DNA from: Akkermansiaceae bacterium UBA2367
GTDB lineage: Bacteria > Verrucomicrobiota > Verrucomicrobiia > Verrucomicrobiales > DEV007
Direction of reading: 5' to 3'
Assembly (NCBI GenBank): GCA_002344525.1
Contig: DDTJ01000028.1
Location: 199,728-263,727 of the forward strand
Length of the DNA: 64,000 bases
The notes under the pieces are model-generated. The model searched no databases. It was not told where the DNA came from and was given only the letters and a program-made list of their open reading frames with translations. The position numbers and the translations under genes are program-made. Positions 1 to 9,695 of this stretch are shown here, in pieces (within the stretch, counting starts at the first letter, position 1; every line of letters starts with the position of its first letter).

Positions 1-958
1 GGTGGTCCAGGTGGAGCGCGAGGCCGGCGAAGTCGTGATCGTCCAGCTTCTGGCGTCCTCCAGCCACGGGGACGGGAACCGGCAGGAACAGCATGCCTTC
101 GGTGCAGCGAACGACTTTGCCCAGATCCTCCCGGAGCAAGGAGGCGCGCAGCTTGGAAGCCTGATCCGGCGTCAAGGGCAGCGGGAGGACCAGCTCGAAG
201 CGGTGGCTCCAAGCCGGGCCGAACTCTGCGGCGACGACCGCGGCGATTTCGAGGGCGTCCTCTCCGTCCGCCGCCGCGCGCAGCTCATACCGGCGCAGGC
301 AGCGGGTGGCCGGCGTGCCGGCTGGGCCGGATTCGATGGCGAGGACGCCGCCTTCCTGCCGCGTGACTTGCCACGCCGCCGCCGGTTGGGTGGTCGGCTT
401 GCCTTGTTTGGAGCTTCCTTGGAGCATCTCGAAGGACTTGGTGGCCGCCTTGTAGGCGATCTCCGTCGTCCGGCCCTTCGGCGAGGCGGTGTCGCGGTAG
501 GTGAACGCGATGCCGGGGGGATCGTCCCGGCTGGTGATCGGACCGCCGACCATGGCCAAGTCCGCGATTTCCTTGAACAACTCGCGGGAGACCACCCGGC
601 CGGCGTCGTCGAACCGCAACTCGACCGCGCGGACGCCCGGAAGCCGGCCGAATGTCTTGAGGTAATCCCTCCGGTCAGCCCGTGTTTCCTCAAGGTAAAC
701 GAGACAGTCGCGCGTGCCCGCCACCACTGTTGGATGCACGAAGGTGTCGCCCCCGAGGAGGGTTCCGCCGAGGGGTCGGTCCACTTGAAGCTGATGGCAG
801 ACGGCGTGGCTGAAGTTCCTCTCGGCGAGGCCGACCAGACGGTTCAGCGGGATGCCGGGCTGCCCCCAGACGGCTCCGGCGGCGGCGCAACAAACCACCG
901 CGAGAGCGAGCCGCAGGCCGGCCCTCGCGGGAGCGGAGGCAAAGGGCGGCGCGTTCAT
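1..958 (-). CDS. Unrecognised exported protein, partial at window edge
   Basis: The minus-strand reading frame stays open from an ATG at 958 to the window edge, giving at least 319 residues; the C-terminus lies outside. The first ~33 residues look like a signal peptide: basic start, a hydrophobic ALAVVCCAAAG core, and an Ala/Gly-rich cleavage region ending VWG-QP. The rest has no domain I recognise. The start codon overlaps the stop of the upstream gene in an ATGA arrangement (955-958), so the two are probably translationally coupled and act together. It is the third gene of a three-gene run of exported proteins. Two competing ORFs on the same strand (172-693 and 690-1178) are in other frames and have unnaturally Arg/Ser-rich translations. 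Function unknown. Confidence 0.75.
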   Translation of the reverse strand, partial: MNAPPFASAPARAGLRLALAVVCCAAAGAVWGQPGIPLNRLVGLAERNFSHAVCHQLQVDRPLGGTLLGGDTFVHPTVVAGTRDCLVYLEETRADRRDYLKTFGRLPGVRAVELRFDDAGRVVSRELFKEIADLAMVGGPITSRDDPPGIAFTYRDTASPKGRTTEIAYKAATKSFEMLQGSSKQGKPTTQPAAAWQVTRQEGGVLAIESGPAGTPATRCLRRYELRAAADGEDALEIAAVVAAEFGPAWSHRFELVLPLPLTPDQASKLRASLLREDLGKVVRCTEGMLFLPVPVPVAGGRQKLDDHDFAGLALHLDH

Positions 959-3210
959 TGCGGGTCTTCCGGTTCCAGATGTTCGGGCAGGATGAAATGG
1001 AAGTGGTTGCGCATGCTGGCCGGCGCGTCGAACCAGCGCCCGTGGAGCACGGGCAGGAAGCGCCCGCCCTTCCAATAGCCCGCAGGCTTGAAGCGGAAGG
1101 CGACTTCCTCTCCATCGAAGCTGGCCAGATCCACGGCCTCGCCCTCCGAGGCGCTGTGGTCCCGGGGGATGGGCACATCGAGAGCGCCTGTCTGGAAGAG
1201 GGAGCCGCCGCGAAACATCTGATAGGACATGCGCACCTTCTCGATGCCGGAATCGGCCCAATCCCGACTCCATGGCAGGAAGCGGAGGTGCAGGCCGGTC
1301 TGGCGGTGGTACCCGTGGGCGAGGATCTCGCGGGTCTCGCAGACTCCCGATGCCACCTCGACCGGGATGGTGCGGTGCCTTTCCACCGGAGCCCATTCGA
1401 CCGGGGCGTATTCGATCCGCTGCGTGCTCGCGAGCCCCTCCTCGCGCAGGGCCAGCACCAGCCGAGTCCCTTTGCCGCCGGTTCCCGGACGCAGTTCGTA
1501 GGTCAGCCAGCGCGGACGGACCAGGCCGAACAATCCCAGCAGCAGCGCGTCGGCGACGGCGTCCCGCCCCCCCGCGTCCACCCCGTCCAATGCGCCTCGC
1601 CCGACGATGCCGCGCATCAGGGCGAGCCTGTCCGGCTCGCCGTCCGTCACATCCCACGCGCCCCCGGCATCCCGGCTGAGCGCGTCGAAGGCCGCGCGGA
1701 AGGAGTCCGCCGTGATCGCACAGGTCCTGCGATCGGAGGCATCGATCCGGACATGGTCCCGATAGACCAGCGTGGCCCGCATTTTCGGGACCAGGCGATG
1801 GCGATGGCGCGGAGCCGCGGCGTCGGTATCCTTGCGGGCATCCTGCCAGAGGGGGTCGAACAGGTGCCGCCGCAGGTGCAGGTTGACCATCCAGGCGCCG
1901 CCGGCTTCGGGACCGTCGGCGAGGTATTGCGGCTCGGTTTCAAAGCTTGGCAAACCGGCCTCCAAGCCCCTCCACAAAATGGCCGCGCGCGGGGCGGGCG
2001 CATCCACCGGCTCGATGGAGAAATCGACCAATCCGCCCATCGCCACATAGCCCTTCTCAAATCCGGCCACGTTCGGGTCGTGGGTTTCAACGAGCAGGAA
2101 CTTCGCCAAGGCGAACTCGCACCCGGATGCGGCGGTGGCCACGCGCATCCTGCCCGGCACATGGTAGGTCGGCTCGCCGCGCAGCGCGTCGCGGGCGAGG
2201 ATGGCCTCTCCCCCGAACGGGCCGTATGCGAACCGGGCGGCGGACGCGCCGGAGCCGTCGTCCGCCGCAGCCTCCAGAGCATCCAAGGGAATGCGGATGA
2301 CCTCCCTCGTCGCGGATTGGCAGGCGCCTTGCAAGGTGAGCGAGATTTGGGCCAGACCCGCCCGAGGCTTGAACGTCTCGCCGTCGCCGTCCCCGGTCCT
2401 GGCAAGGAGGCTCATGCCGCTCATCTTCTCGATGACCGCTGCGGCCAGGCCCGCGAGGTCGTCTGCGGACAGCTCCTCGCGTTTCGGGGAGCAAGTCAGC
2501 GCGCCCGAGTCCCACAGCGCGGCGGTCAGCGTGCCCCGATCCAGCGGGAGCGGCTCCTCCGCCAGACGCTCGGCCAGCTTCGCGACCTCCAGCCGGTATT
2601 CGATGGTGGAACCCGTGCCGCGCCCGTCGAGCAGGACGGCCAGCTCGATCTCCAGCCCGGTGGCGGCCCCGGGCGTGCGGATGCGGTCCAGCATGGACGC
2701 GCCATCCTCCGGCCCGCCGGGAAAGTCAGCCGCCTTGAGCTCGAAGTCGAACTGCAATCCCGCTTCGTTGAAGACGAACTCGCCGAAGTGTCCGCCGATC
2801 GTGCGGGTGAGCGATTTCACGACGCGCTCCGTTTCGGAGTCGATCAACCGGGCCTCGGCCTTCACGTCGGCCGGATCGATCCACTCGACGGGGCGGTCCG
2901 GCGCGAGTTCCCCGATCCGTGCCCGCACCCGCGTGCGATCCGCCAGCGGGATCTCGAACTTGAGGTGGAGCGAGTCCGGCATGTCCGGGGAGGCGAGAGC
3001 GCGGATGTCCGCGGTCGGGCGCCACCGGATGGACGGCGGCTCCGCATCCGGGCCGAGGACGAGCACCCGGACCGCCCCCGCGCCATCCGGCTGGCCGATC
3101 AAGCGGAAGGGGGCGCCGGTCGTCTTCCCGCCCTCCTCGCCGACACCCGCGAACGGGTGCCACACAGCGAAGACGGCGAGAAACCCTATCGTGGCCGCGG
3201 GCTGGCGCAT
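955..3210 (-). CDS. Unrecognised large exported protein (751 aa)
   Basis: A 751-residue protein beginning with a signal peptide (hydrophobic ATIGFLAVFAVW followed by a Gly/Ala cleavage region). The body is rich in beta-type segments and acidic residues, has no transmembrane helix after the signal, and contains only scattered cysteines. I recognise no catalytic motif or family. It lies 51 nt downstream of the 657-residue exported protein gene and overlaps the next gene by ATGA, so the three form an operon. It probably acts in the periplasm or at the cell surface, inferred only from the signal peptide. The 863-residue ORF on the opposite strand is a high-GC shadow. Confidence 0.8.
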   Translation of the reverse strand: MRQPAATIGFLAVFAVWHPFAGVGEEGGKTTGAPFRLIGQPDGAGAVRVLVLGPDAEPPSIRWRPTADIRALASPDMPDSLHLKFEIPLADRTRVRARIGELAPDRPVEWIDPADVKAEARLIDSETERVVKSLTRTIGGHFGEFVFNEAGLQFDFELKAADFPGGPEDGASMLDRIRTPGAATGLEIELAVLLDGRGTGSTIEYRLEVAKLAERLAEEPLPLDRGTLTAALWDSGALTCSPKREELSADDLAGLAAAVIEKMSGMSLLARTGDGDGETFKPRAGLAQISLTLQGACQSATREVIRIPLDALEAAADDGSGASAARFAYGPFGGEAILARDALRGEPTYHVPGRMRVATAASGCEFALAKFLLVETHDPNVAGFEKGYVAMGGLVDFSIEPVDAPAPRAAILWRGLEAGLPSFETEPQYLADGPEAGGAWMVNLHLRRHLFDPLWQDARKDTDAAAPRHRHRLVPKMRATLVYRDHVRIDASDRRTCAITADSFRAAFDALSRDAGGAWDVTDGEPDRLALMRGIVGRGALDGVDAGGRDAVADALLLGLFGLVRPRWLTYELRPGTGGKGTRLVLALREEGLASTQRIEYAPVEWAPVERHRTIPVEVASGVCETREILAHGYHRQTGLHLRFLPWSRDWADSGIEKVRMSYQMFRGGSLFQTGALDVPIPRDHSASEGEAVDLASFDGEEVAFRFKPAGYWKGGRFLPVLHGRWFDAPASMRNHFHFILPEHLEPEDPQ

Positions 3211-3261
3211 GGGGATCTTGGGGCGGGGAAAACCGGTTGTGCCGCGAGGGCTGAGTGCCCG

Positions 3262-5235
3262 TTATCGGAGAATATCATCCAAAAGAATCACGACGGAACC
3301 GGATTGGAGGTCGTCATCCAGCACGACCTTTTGCTTGAGCACCCGGCTGCCGTCTTTTTTGGCGACAATAATGCTATTGGCCACCAGCTTGACCTTGCCC
3401 GCGCCCTCGCCCTCCAGCGTGAAAGCCTGCAGAGTATCGTTCGGCATCCCGACCGACCCCATCGTCATCGGAACAAACCCAAGATTCGTTTTGAGAGTTT
3501 GTTTGGTCCCGCGGATCGTGTAATCCTGTTCGATGGCAAGTGCGACTAGGTTGGCTGGATCGTACCAGTTGAAGACCGTTTCGGGGCCGTCGGGGCCGAT
3601 GATGATGGGACTGACGACCAGATGCACAGGCTTGAGCGGAAGGGCCGTGGATGACAGCGAGATGCCGGACATCAGGCGGAGGTCGCCGGACATCGAGTAG
3701 GCCGCCCCCTGGGGGGTTTGATAGAATTTCGTCATGGCGCTGACCACGGTATTGTAGGAAGCGGAGGCCGTGTCCGTCGTGATGTCCAGTTCCTCTTTGA
3801 TTTGCTTCCAAGAAGCGAAGCGCAGTCCCCAATGGATCTCCACTTTCGGGTCGTTGCCTTTGGGGAAGTTCCCGAAGTCCGTGAAGCCGGCCCCTGGGAA
3901 GAGGGTTTTCGGGAAGGTCTGGGGGCCTTTATCCGTTTTGTAGGTCAAGTTGACGACGTGCGGCTCCAAGCCGAACCAGGGCGCGACGTCCGGGGAGATT
4001 TCGGCCAGCACTTTGGGGACGCTCCAGTCGCTGGGGGTGATTTCCATCGCATTCCCTTTATCGATCCCGCGCATGTCGAGCACGCCGTAGCGCGCGTCCT
4101 CCTTGTCGATCCTGCTGAGAAGATTGGTCTGGAGAAAAATCTTGCCCTTTTTCTCGCGGCTCACCGCCTTGCGGGCAAAGCCGAGGCCGATCCCGGCCGG
4201 TCTGCCGAAGACCGTCTGGCCGTCCGGGGCCTTCGATTTGCCGGCGTCCTCGCCGAGGTTGTCTTTGTCGCTGGGGGACAGCCCTCCAAGATCGAAGGCC
4301 TGCTCCAGGATTCTGTCCATGACCCGCGTGTCGTAGTCCTTGCGTATCTCATCGGAAACGTCCCCGTCATAGGTGATGGTGATTGCGGCATCCTGGACGA
4401 GTTGGGATTTTTTGTCCTCGTAAGAGGCGTCCACGCTGACGAACCAAAAGCTGCCCTTGGCGCTCATCTTGGTTTCGCTGGCCTTGTAAAGATTCTCCCA
4501 TTCGCCCGTCACGGTGACGGAGGAATCCAAGCCGTAACCGGCATAGCTGAAGTTCATGAGGATGTTGATGGGGGCGTCTGGGACCGCGACCGGCTTGCCG
4601 TCCGCGCCCTTTTGGGTCAGGATGGCGTAGAAGATGTCGGTGGCGGCTTTGGAGAGCGGCTCCTGCACGGCGATGATGTCGGCGGAGACCGGCGCCGGGA
4701 AGGGGCCGAGCAGGACTTTCGGGCCGCCCGGGTTGGCGGGATCGGTGAGGGAGACCGTGAACTCCGCCTTGGTCAGGGGCAGCCGGCCGATCTTCGGATT
4801 GGCGATCCCCTGCTCCTTGATCAGGGCTTGTTTTAGGGTCTCCAGTTCATTCTCCCGCAAGCCCATGCTGAAGGTGGCCTTGAGGGTGCCGCCTTGATAG
4901 GTCTCGCTCTGCTTGGTGTCGCCGGGCGGCACGAAGTTGCCGTTGTTGTAAGACAGGTCGTATTTATAGAGCGTCAACATGGGACGCCCTTCCTGGTCGA
5001 GGGCGAAGCGGATGTTGGTGGGCAGGTAATAGAACTGACTTCCGGTTTTATCCTTTTTGGAACGGTAAAGGGTCCGCGCGGGGAAGTTGGGCAGATTCAG
5101 ACCGGTCTGAATGTCGATGGTATCCTCCAACAGCATCGCGTCGGAGCCGCTCGCCGGAGAGGCGGCGAGGGCGATGGCCGCCGCGCTGGGGAGGAGGCGG
5201 TTGAGAAGGGGGCGGAGTGGGCTTGGTATTGTCAT
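3262..5235 (-). CDS. Unrecognised exported protein (657 aa)
   Basis: First gene of the three-gene minus-strand operon. The N-terminus has a short basic region, then a hydrophobic PSAAAIALAASPASG signal sequence with an Ala-x-Gly type cleavage site near residue 30. The mature protein is Lys/Asp/Gly-rich with alternating beta-strand patterns (for example TYKYDLSYNNG-like and SVTVTGEWENLY-like stretches) and no obvious catalytic residues, suggesting a structural or binding protein. Base composition looks somewhat lower in GC than its neighbours. I do not recognise a family. The start at 5235 is chosen because it immediately precedes the signal peptide. Confidence 0.82.
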   Translation of the reverse strand: MTIPSPLRPLLNRLLPSAAAIALAASPASGSDAMLLEDTIDIQTGLNLPNFPARTLYRSKKDKTGSQFYYLPTNIRFALDQEGRPMLTLYKYDLSYNNGNFVPPGDTKQSETYQGGTLKATFSMGLRENELETLKQALIKEQGIANPKIGRLPLTKAEFTVSLTDPANPGGPKVLLGPFPAPVSADIIAVQEPLSKAATDIFYAILTQKGADGKPVAVPDAPINILMNFSYAGYGLDSSVTVTGEWENLYKASETKMSAKGSFWFVSVDASYEDKKSQLVQDAAITITYDGDVSDEIRKDYDTRVMDRILEQAFDLGGLSPSDKDNLGEDAGKSKAPDGQTVFGRPAGIGLGFARKAVSREKKGKIFLQTNLLSRIDKEDARYGVLDMRGIDKGNAMEITPSDWSVPKVLAEISPDVAPWFGLEPHVVNLTYKTDKGPQTFPKTLFPGAGFTDFGNFPKGNDPKVEIHWGLRFASWKQIKEELDITTDTASASYNTVVSAMTKFYQTPQGAAYSMSGDLRLMSGISLSSTALPLKPVHLVVSPIIIGPDGPETVFNWYDPANLVALAIEQDYTIRGTKQTLKTNLGFVPMTMGSVGMPNDTLQAFTLEGEGAGKVKLVANSIIVAKKDGSRVLKQKVVLDDDLQSGSVVILLDDILR

Positions 5236-5492
5236 GGTTTGTGATTTGGGTTTGCTAAATCGACTGGGAATTCGTTTTTCAGCTCCTCACGCCCCTTCCC
5301 ACCGGATGCCGGGGTCGGAGGAGGCTCGGGAACTTTCATGATGCCGTCTGAGGGACATGCGCTTTCCGCCCGGGAATCCGGCCAACTTTTTTCAGAAAAA
5401 ATCTTTCTCCCCGTTTGCATCGCCGTTCCCGTCGCATCCCGGCGCCGTATTTTCCCCTTTCGCTGGGCGCGAAGCCCGGCATATTCGAGTCC

Positions 5493-6047
5493 GTGAACGC
5501 CACCGATCCTGAAAACTGCGGCTCCAGCAGCGGTGGGCCTCTCCGTTCCTCCGATCTGCTGCCCTTGGTCTACGAGGAGTTGAGAAGCGTCGCCCACGGA
5601 AAAATGCGGCAGGACGCGGCGCAGACCCTCTCCGCGACCTCGCTCGTCCACGAAGCTTGGCTGCGGCTCTCGAAAGGCGAGACGAGCGGGCGATGGGCGA
5701 ACAAGCAGCATTTCTTCGCCGCCGCCGCCGAGGCGATGCGCCGCATCCTGATCGAGCAGGCGAGGACGCGGCAGCGGCTCAAGCGCGGCGGGGAGATGGA
5801 CCGCACCGACCTCTCCCTCTCCCGGATCGCCGCCCCGGAGGACGACGAGCGGCTCCTCGCGGTCCACGAGGCGCTCGACGAATTCGAGTCGGTCGATCCC
5901 GATCTGGCCGGGCTGGTGAAGCTCCGCTACTTCGCGGGGTTGACTTGGGAGGAGATATCCGCCTCGCTCGGGATTCCCGAAAGGACGCTGCGGCGGCGCT
6001 GGACCTACGCGCGGGCTTGGCTGCGCGAACGGATCTCGCGCGGGTGA
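5493..6047 (+). CDS. ECF-type RNA polymerase sigma factor
   Basis: A 184-residue sigma factor of the ECF family often seen beside kinases in planctomycetes and verrucomicrobia. Region 2 is seen as LLPLVYEELR followed by SLVHEAWLRL and FFAAAAEAMRRILIEQAR; region 4 contains LVKLRYFAGLTWEEISASLGI and an RTLRRRW recognition helix. I chose GTG at 5493, just before the Asn-Ala-Thr-Asp-Pro start, because the upstream extension to a TTG at 5415 looks non-conserved; no strong ribosome-binding site decides it. The kinase gene begins 6 nt after the stop, so the pair is an operon, and the kinase may control the sigma factor. Target promoters are unknown. Confidence 0.9.
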   Translation: MNATDPENCGSSSGGPLRSSDLLPLVYEELRSVAHGKMRQDAAQTLSATSLVHEAWLRLSKGETSGRWANKQHFFAAAAEAMRRILIEQARTRQRLKRGGEMDRTDLSLSRIAAPEDDERLLAVHEALDEFESVDPDLAGLVKLRYFAGLTWEEISASLGIPERTLRRRWTYARAWLRERISRG

Positions 6048-6053
6048 CGAACC

Positions 6054-9000
6054 ATGAATCCTCCGGATCCCGCCCACGCTCTCGAACAGGAGATTTTCCT
6101 GGAGGCGCTCGAACGCCTTCCGGGGTGGGAGCGGGACTCCTGGCTGGACGGCGCCTGCGGCGGCGACGCGGCCTTGCGCGGACGGATCGCAGCCCTCCTC
6201 GCGGCGGACGCGGAGGAGAGCCTCCTCCGCCCCCTTCCCGCTCCTGCCATTTGCGGATCGGCGGACGACGGGGCGACCGACCGCGCGTTCGTCCCCTATT
6301 CCGGCAGCTACGCGATCCAGGGTGAGATCGCGAGGGGTGGCATGGGGACGGTCTACCGCGGAGTCCAGTCCACCCTCGACCGGTCCGTGGCCGTGAAAGT
6401 CCTGCATCGCGACAGCGGGTCCGCCGACTCGAAGCGGCGCTTCCAGCACGAGGCGGAAGTCCTCGCCCGGCTCTCCCATCCGAATATCGTCCCGATCCAC
6501 GACCTCGTCCGGGAAAACGGCGAGCCGGTCTGCTACAGCATGAAGCTCGTCGAGGGGCGCACGCTGCAGGCGATCCTGAACTCGCTCGGCGCGGGCGAGT
6601 CCGAAGCCCTGCGCGACTTCCCCCTCGACCGCCTCCTCCTCGTCCTCCGAAAGGTCTGCGACGCGGTCGCCTTCGCCCACAGCCGGGGCGTGCTGCACCG
6701 GGATCTGAAGCCTGAGAACATCATGGTCGGGGAGTTCGGGGAAGTGCTCGTGATGGACTGGGGCTTGGCGAAAATCCTCGGGCGCGGGGAGGAGAAAGCC
6801 GGGGAAGTGGACCCCGGACCGGCGGGGGAGGAGGAGTCCTTCGAGAGGACTCTCGAAGGCTCCGTGATGGGCACCCCACGCTACATGTCGCCGGAGCAGG
6901 CGATGGGCCGGATCGACGAACTCGACGAGCGCTCCGACCTTTTCTCCCTCGGCGGCACCCTCTACGCCATCCTCACCCTGCGCCCGCCGGTGGAGGGGTC
7001 CTCGCTCCAGGAAGTGCTGGACAAGGTGTGCTCGGGCGACATCGCCCCGCCCGGCTCCTGCACGACCGCGCCCAGATTCCAAGGCAAGGCGGCCGAACAG
7101 GGTGCGGTCTTGGAGGCAAGACGGTTCGTCCCCCTGCCGCACCTGCCCGGAGGCAAGGTCCCCGCCGCGCTCTCCGCCGTGACGATGAAGGCGCTCGCCC
7201 TAGAGAAAGACCGGCGCTACTCCGGCGTCGCCGCCTTCGCCGCCGACATCGAGGCCTACCAGAACGGCTACGCCACCAGCGCCGAGGAGGCCGGGGCCTG
7301 GACACAGTTGAAGCTGCTGATGCTGCGCCACAAGGCGGTGACCGCCTCGCTCGCCGCGATCCTGCTCCTCAGTGCCGGATTCGTCGTGCGTCTTGTCGCC
7401 AGCGAGCGCAAGGCGACCCGCAACGCCGCGATCGCCCTGACAAACGAACAACGCGCCACCGAGCAGGCCGAGCAGACCCGCCGCGCCCTCGGCCTCTCGC
7501 AGATCGAGGTGGCCGACGCCGCCCTGCGGGGCGCGGACCTGCCCGCGATGTCGCGCGCCCTCGACTCCGTGCCGGAGGACCTGCGCGACCAGCGCTGGGA
7601 CTATCTCTCCGCGAAGCTCCATTGGACGCGGCGCGAGATCCGGGCGCCGGGGTTCGAGAGCGCCATGGCGGTGCGGGCGGTTCCCGACGGATCGGGGCGG
7701 TTCGTCCTCGCGAACGAGGGGGGCGAGGTCGGCATTCTCGACCCGAGGAGCGGAGCGGTTGCCCACCGCATCCCCATCGGCCACCCCGGAAGGATGCGGC
7801 TCGCGGTCTCGCCCGACGGGCGGCTGGGCGCGGCGACTTCGGACGAGGCTTCGACCGTGACGGTCTTCCGGATCGCCGACGGCAGCATCGTTTCGAGACA
7901 TCGGTCGCCCGGCACCCGCACTGGAGGAATCGTCTTCTCCCCCGACGGGCGGCGGCTGGCAGTGCTCGACGGTTTCGTCGAAAAGCCCCGGATCTCCCTG
8001 CTCGACCTGGACGACGGGACGGTGGAATGGACCTACCCCGGGGAGTTCCTCGGCGCGGCTTTCGCCCCCGGAGGCGACCGCCTCTATCTCGGCAGCGGCC
8101 GGATGCGGAAACTCCTCGTCCTCGATGCGAAGGAAGGAAAGTTGATCCGCGAGACGCGGGAATTGGTCTTCTCGATGGCCGCGAGCCCCGACGGCGGACG
8201 GCTCGCCATCGGACTCTTCAATGGCGAGGCGATCCTCGTCGACGCCGCGACGGGCGTGGAGATCCGCCGCGCCCGCCTCTACGCCGGAGCGATCCGCCGG
8301 ATCGCCTGGCCCGCCGGCGGCCACCTCCTCACCCTCGGCGAGGACGGCAGGCTGGAGAGCGGCCGTACCTCCGTCCGGCTCTGGGAGACGAAGACCTTCA
8401 CGGAGAAGGCGGCATTCCTCCTCGAGGTCCGCAATCTCGACCGCATCGACTGGGTCCTCGATCCCTCGACCGGAAGCCTGGTCACGGTCGAGAGGACGGC
8501 GAAACTCCACCACATCCCGATCGATCTCGAGGCTTCCCGCATCGAAAGCCGCGGTGCCGAACAAGGATGGTCCGCCCGCTTCCTCTCCGACACCCTCCTG
8601 GTCGCCCGTCGCGAATACGACCTCCGCCTCTACGACGTTTCCGATCCCCGCACCCCGGCCATGCTGCCCCACCCTCTGCCCGACGGCTACGTGATGACGG
8701 CGTCCCATCCCTCCGGCCTTCTCGCCCTCGGACGCCGCATCACCGGCCCTCCCTACGGCGTCAAGCTCCACCGCTTCGAGGGCCAACGCCTCGCCGATCC
8801 CCTGGAGATCCCCCTGCCCGGCTGGACCATGAACCTCGGCTTCGACCGAGGCGGAGGGCGGCTCCTCGCCGTGGTGAGATACGGTCTCGGCCTCTTCGTC
8901 ATCGAGACGGCGACCGGAAAGCAGATCCTCAACTGCGGCGGAAACTTTACCGACGCCGTGTTCGCGGGAGCGGCGGAGGACATCGCCGCGATCCAGTCGA

Positions 9001-9443
9001 AAAGGTCGGCGGAGGACATGGAAACCGAACTCTCGCTCCGGGACGCCGTGTCGGGCGAACTGAAAAAAAGCGTCGTCCTCCCCTCCCTCCTGAACGACAT
9101 CGCCGCCTCCCCCGATGGCAGCCTCGTCGCCGTCGGCGGGACGGACCGCGTCGTCCGCCTCTTCGACGCCGCCACCCTGGAGGAGCGCCACGCCTTCCGC
9201 GCCCACGACGACGAGATCACCGCGCTCGTCTTCCACCCCTCGCTGCCCGTCGTCGCGAGCGCCTCCAACGACGGCTCCATAAAACTGTGGGACTACCAGA
9301 CCGCGCGGCCCCGCAGGACCTTCCTCGGATTCGACGGCACGACCGTGATGCTCGACTTCAGCCCGAACGGGCGGCTCCTCGTCGCGGAGAGCCAGGATCA
9401 GGCCACCCGGATCTTCGATCTCGGGGAGAGGTTCGGGCGGTAA
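6054..9443 (+). CDS. Membrane Ser/Thr protein kinase with WD40 propeller
   Basis: An 1129-residue Hanks-type kinase. The glycine loop GEIARGGMGTVYRG is at about residues 90-103, the ATP lysine in AVKVL near 115, the catalytic loop HRDLKPEN near 215, DWG (for DFG) near 235, and SPEQA near 280. A single membrane helix (about 426-447, TASLAAILLLSAGFVVRLV) is followed by a short coiled segment and then WD40/propeller repeats to the C-terminus, with SPDG-type turns and a final SNDGSIKLWD repeat. The kinase is predicted cytoplasmic and the propeller across the membrane. It forms an operon with the ECF sigma factor, a pairing typical of PVC bacteria, suggesting signal-controlled transcription. The ligand is unknown. 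Confidence 0.93.
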   Translation: MNPPDPAHALEQEIFLEALERLPGWERDSWLDGACGGDAALRGRIAALLAADAEESLLRPLPAPAICGSADDGATDRAFVPYSGSYAIQGEIARGGMGTVYRGVQSTLDRSVAVKVLHRDSGSADSKRRFQHEAEVLARLSHPNIVPIHDLVRENGEPVCYSMKLVEGRTLQAILNSLGAGESEALRDFPLDRLLLVLRKVCDAVAFAHSRGVLHRDLKPENIMVGEFGEVLVMDWGLAKILGRGEEKAGEVDPGPAGEEESFERTLEGSVMGTPRYMSPEQAMGRIDELDERSDLFSLGGTLYAILTLRPPVEGSSLQEVLDKVCSGDIAPPGSCTTAPRFQGKAAEQGAVLEARRFVPLPHLPGGKVPAALSAVTMKALALEKDRRYSGVAAFAADIEAYQNGYATSAEEAGAWTQLKLLMLRHKAVTASLAAILLLSAGFVVRLVASERKATRNAAIALTNEQRATEQAEQTRRALGLSQIEVADAALRGADLPAMSRALDSVPEDLRDQRWDYLSAKLHWTRREIRAPGFESAMAVRAVPDGSGRFVLANEGGEVGILDPRSGAVAHRIPIGHPGRMRLAVSPDGRLGAATSDEASTVTVFRIADGSIVSRHRSPGTRTGGIVFSPDGRRLAVLDGFVEKPRISLLDLDDGTVEWTYPGEFLGAAFAPGGDRLYLGSGRMRKLLVLDAKEGKLIRETRELVFSMAASPDGGRLAIGLFNGEAILVDAATGVEIRRARLYAGAIRRIAWPAGGHLLTLGEDGRLESGRTSVRLWETKTFTEKAAFLLEVRNLDRIDWVLDPSTGSLVTVERTAKLHHIPIDLEASRIESRGAEQGWSARFLSDTLLVARREYDLRLYDVSDPRTPAMLPHPLPDGYVMTASHPSGLLALGRRITGPPYGVKLHRFEGQRLADPLEIPLPGWTMNLGFDRGGGRLLAVVRYGLGLFVIETATGKQILNCGGNFTDAVFAGAAEDIAAIQSKRSAEDMETELSLRDAVSGELKKSVVLPSLLNDIAASPDGSLVAVGGTDRVVRLFDAATLEERHAFRAHDDEITALVFHPSLPVVASASNDGSIKLWDYQTARPRRTFLGFDGTTVMLDFSPNGRLLVAESQDQATRIFDLGERFGR

Positions 9444-9695
9444 CCGCCAACCGTCTGCCGGGCTTGGAATTTTCCCGGACAGGCGCATTTCGCTTGAATC
9501 CGGCCTCAAATCGACTAGGAGAACACTCCGCATTCACGGAGTCGCGGTCGAGCCATCACCAAATTCCCCGTCGATGCGGGTGATTTGTATCGTGAAAGCC
9601 CGGTCCTCCCCGACCCGCTCCGTGCCCGCCAATGTCGTCGGCGGTTCGGTCGGATCGGGGATCAGGGGCGGAATCCCCCATCCCATCCACCAGAC

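Noticed and set aside
958..3549. Plus-strand ORF of 863 residues
   Set aside because: It lies opposite two exported-protein genes with signal peptides, has no domain, and is Arg/Gly/His-rich as expected for a shadow of high-GC coding sequence.
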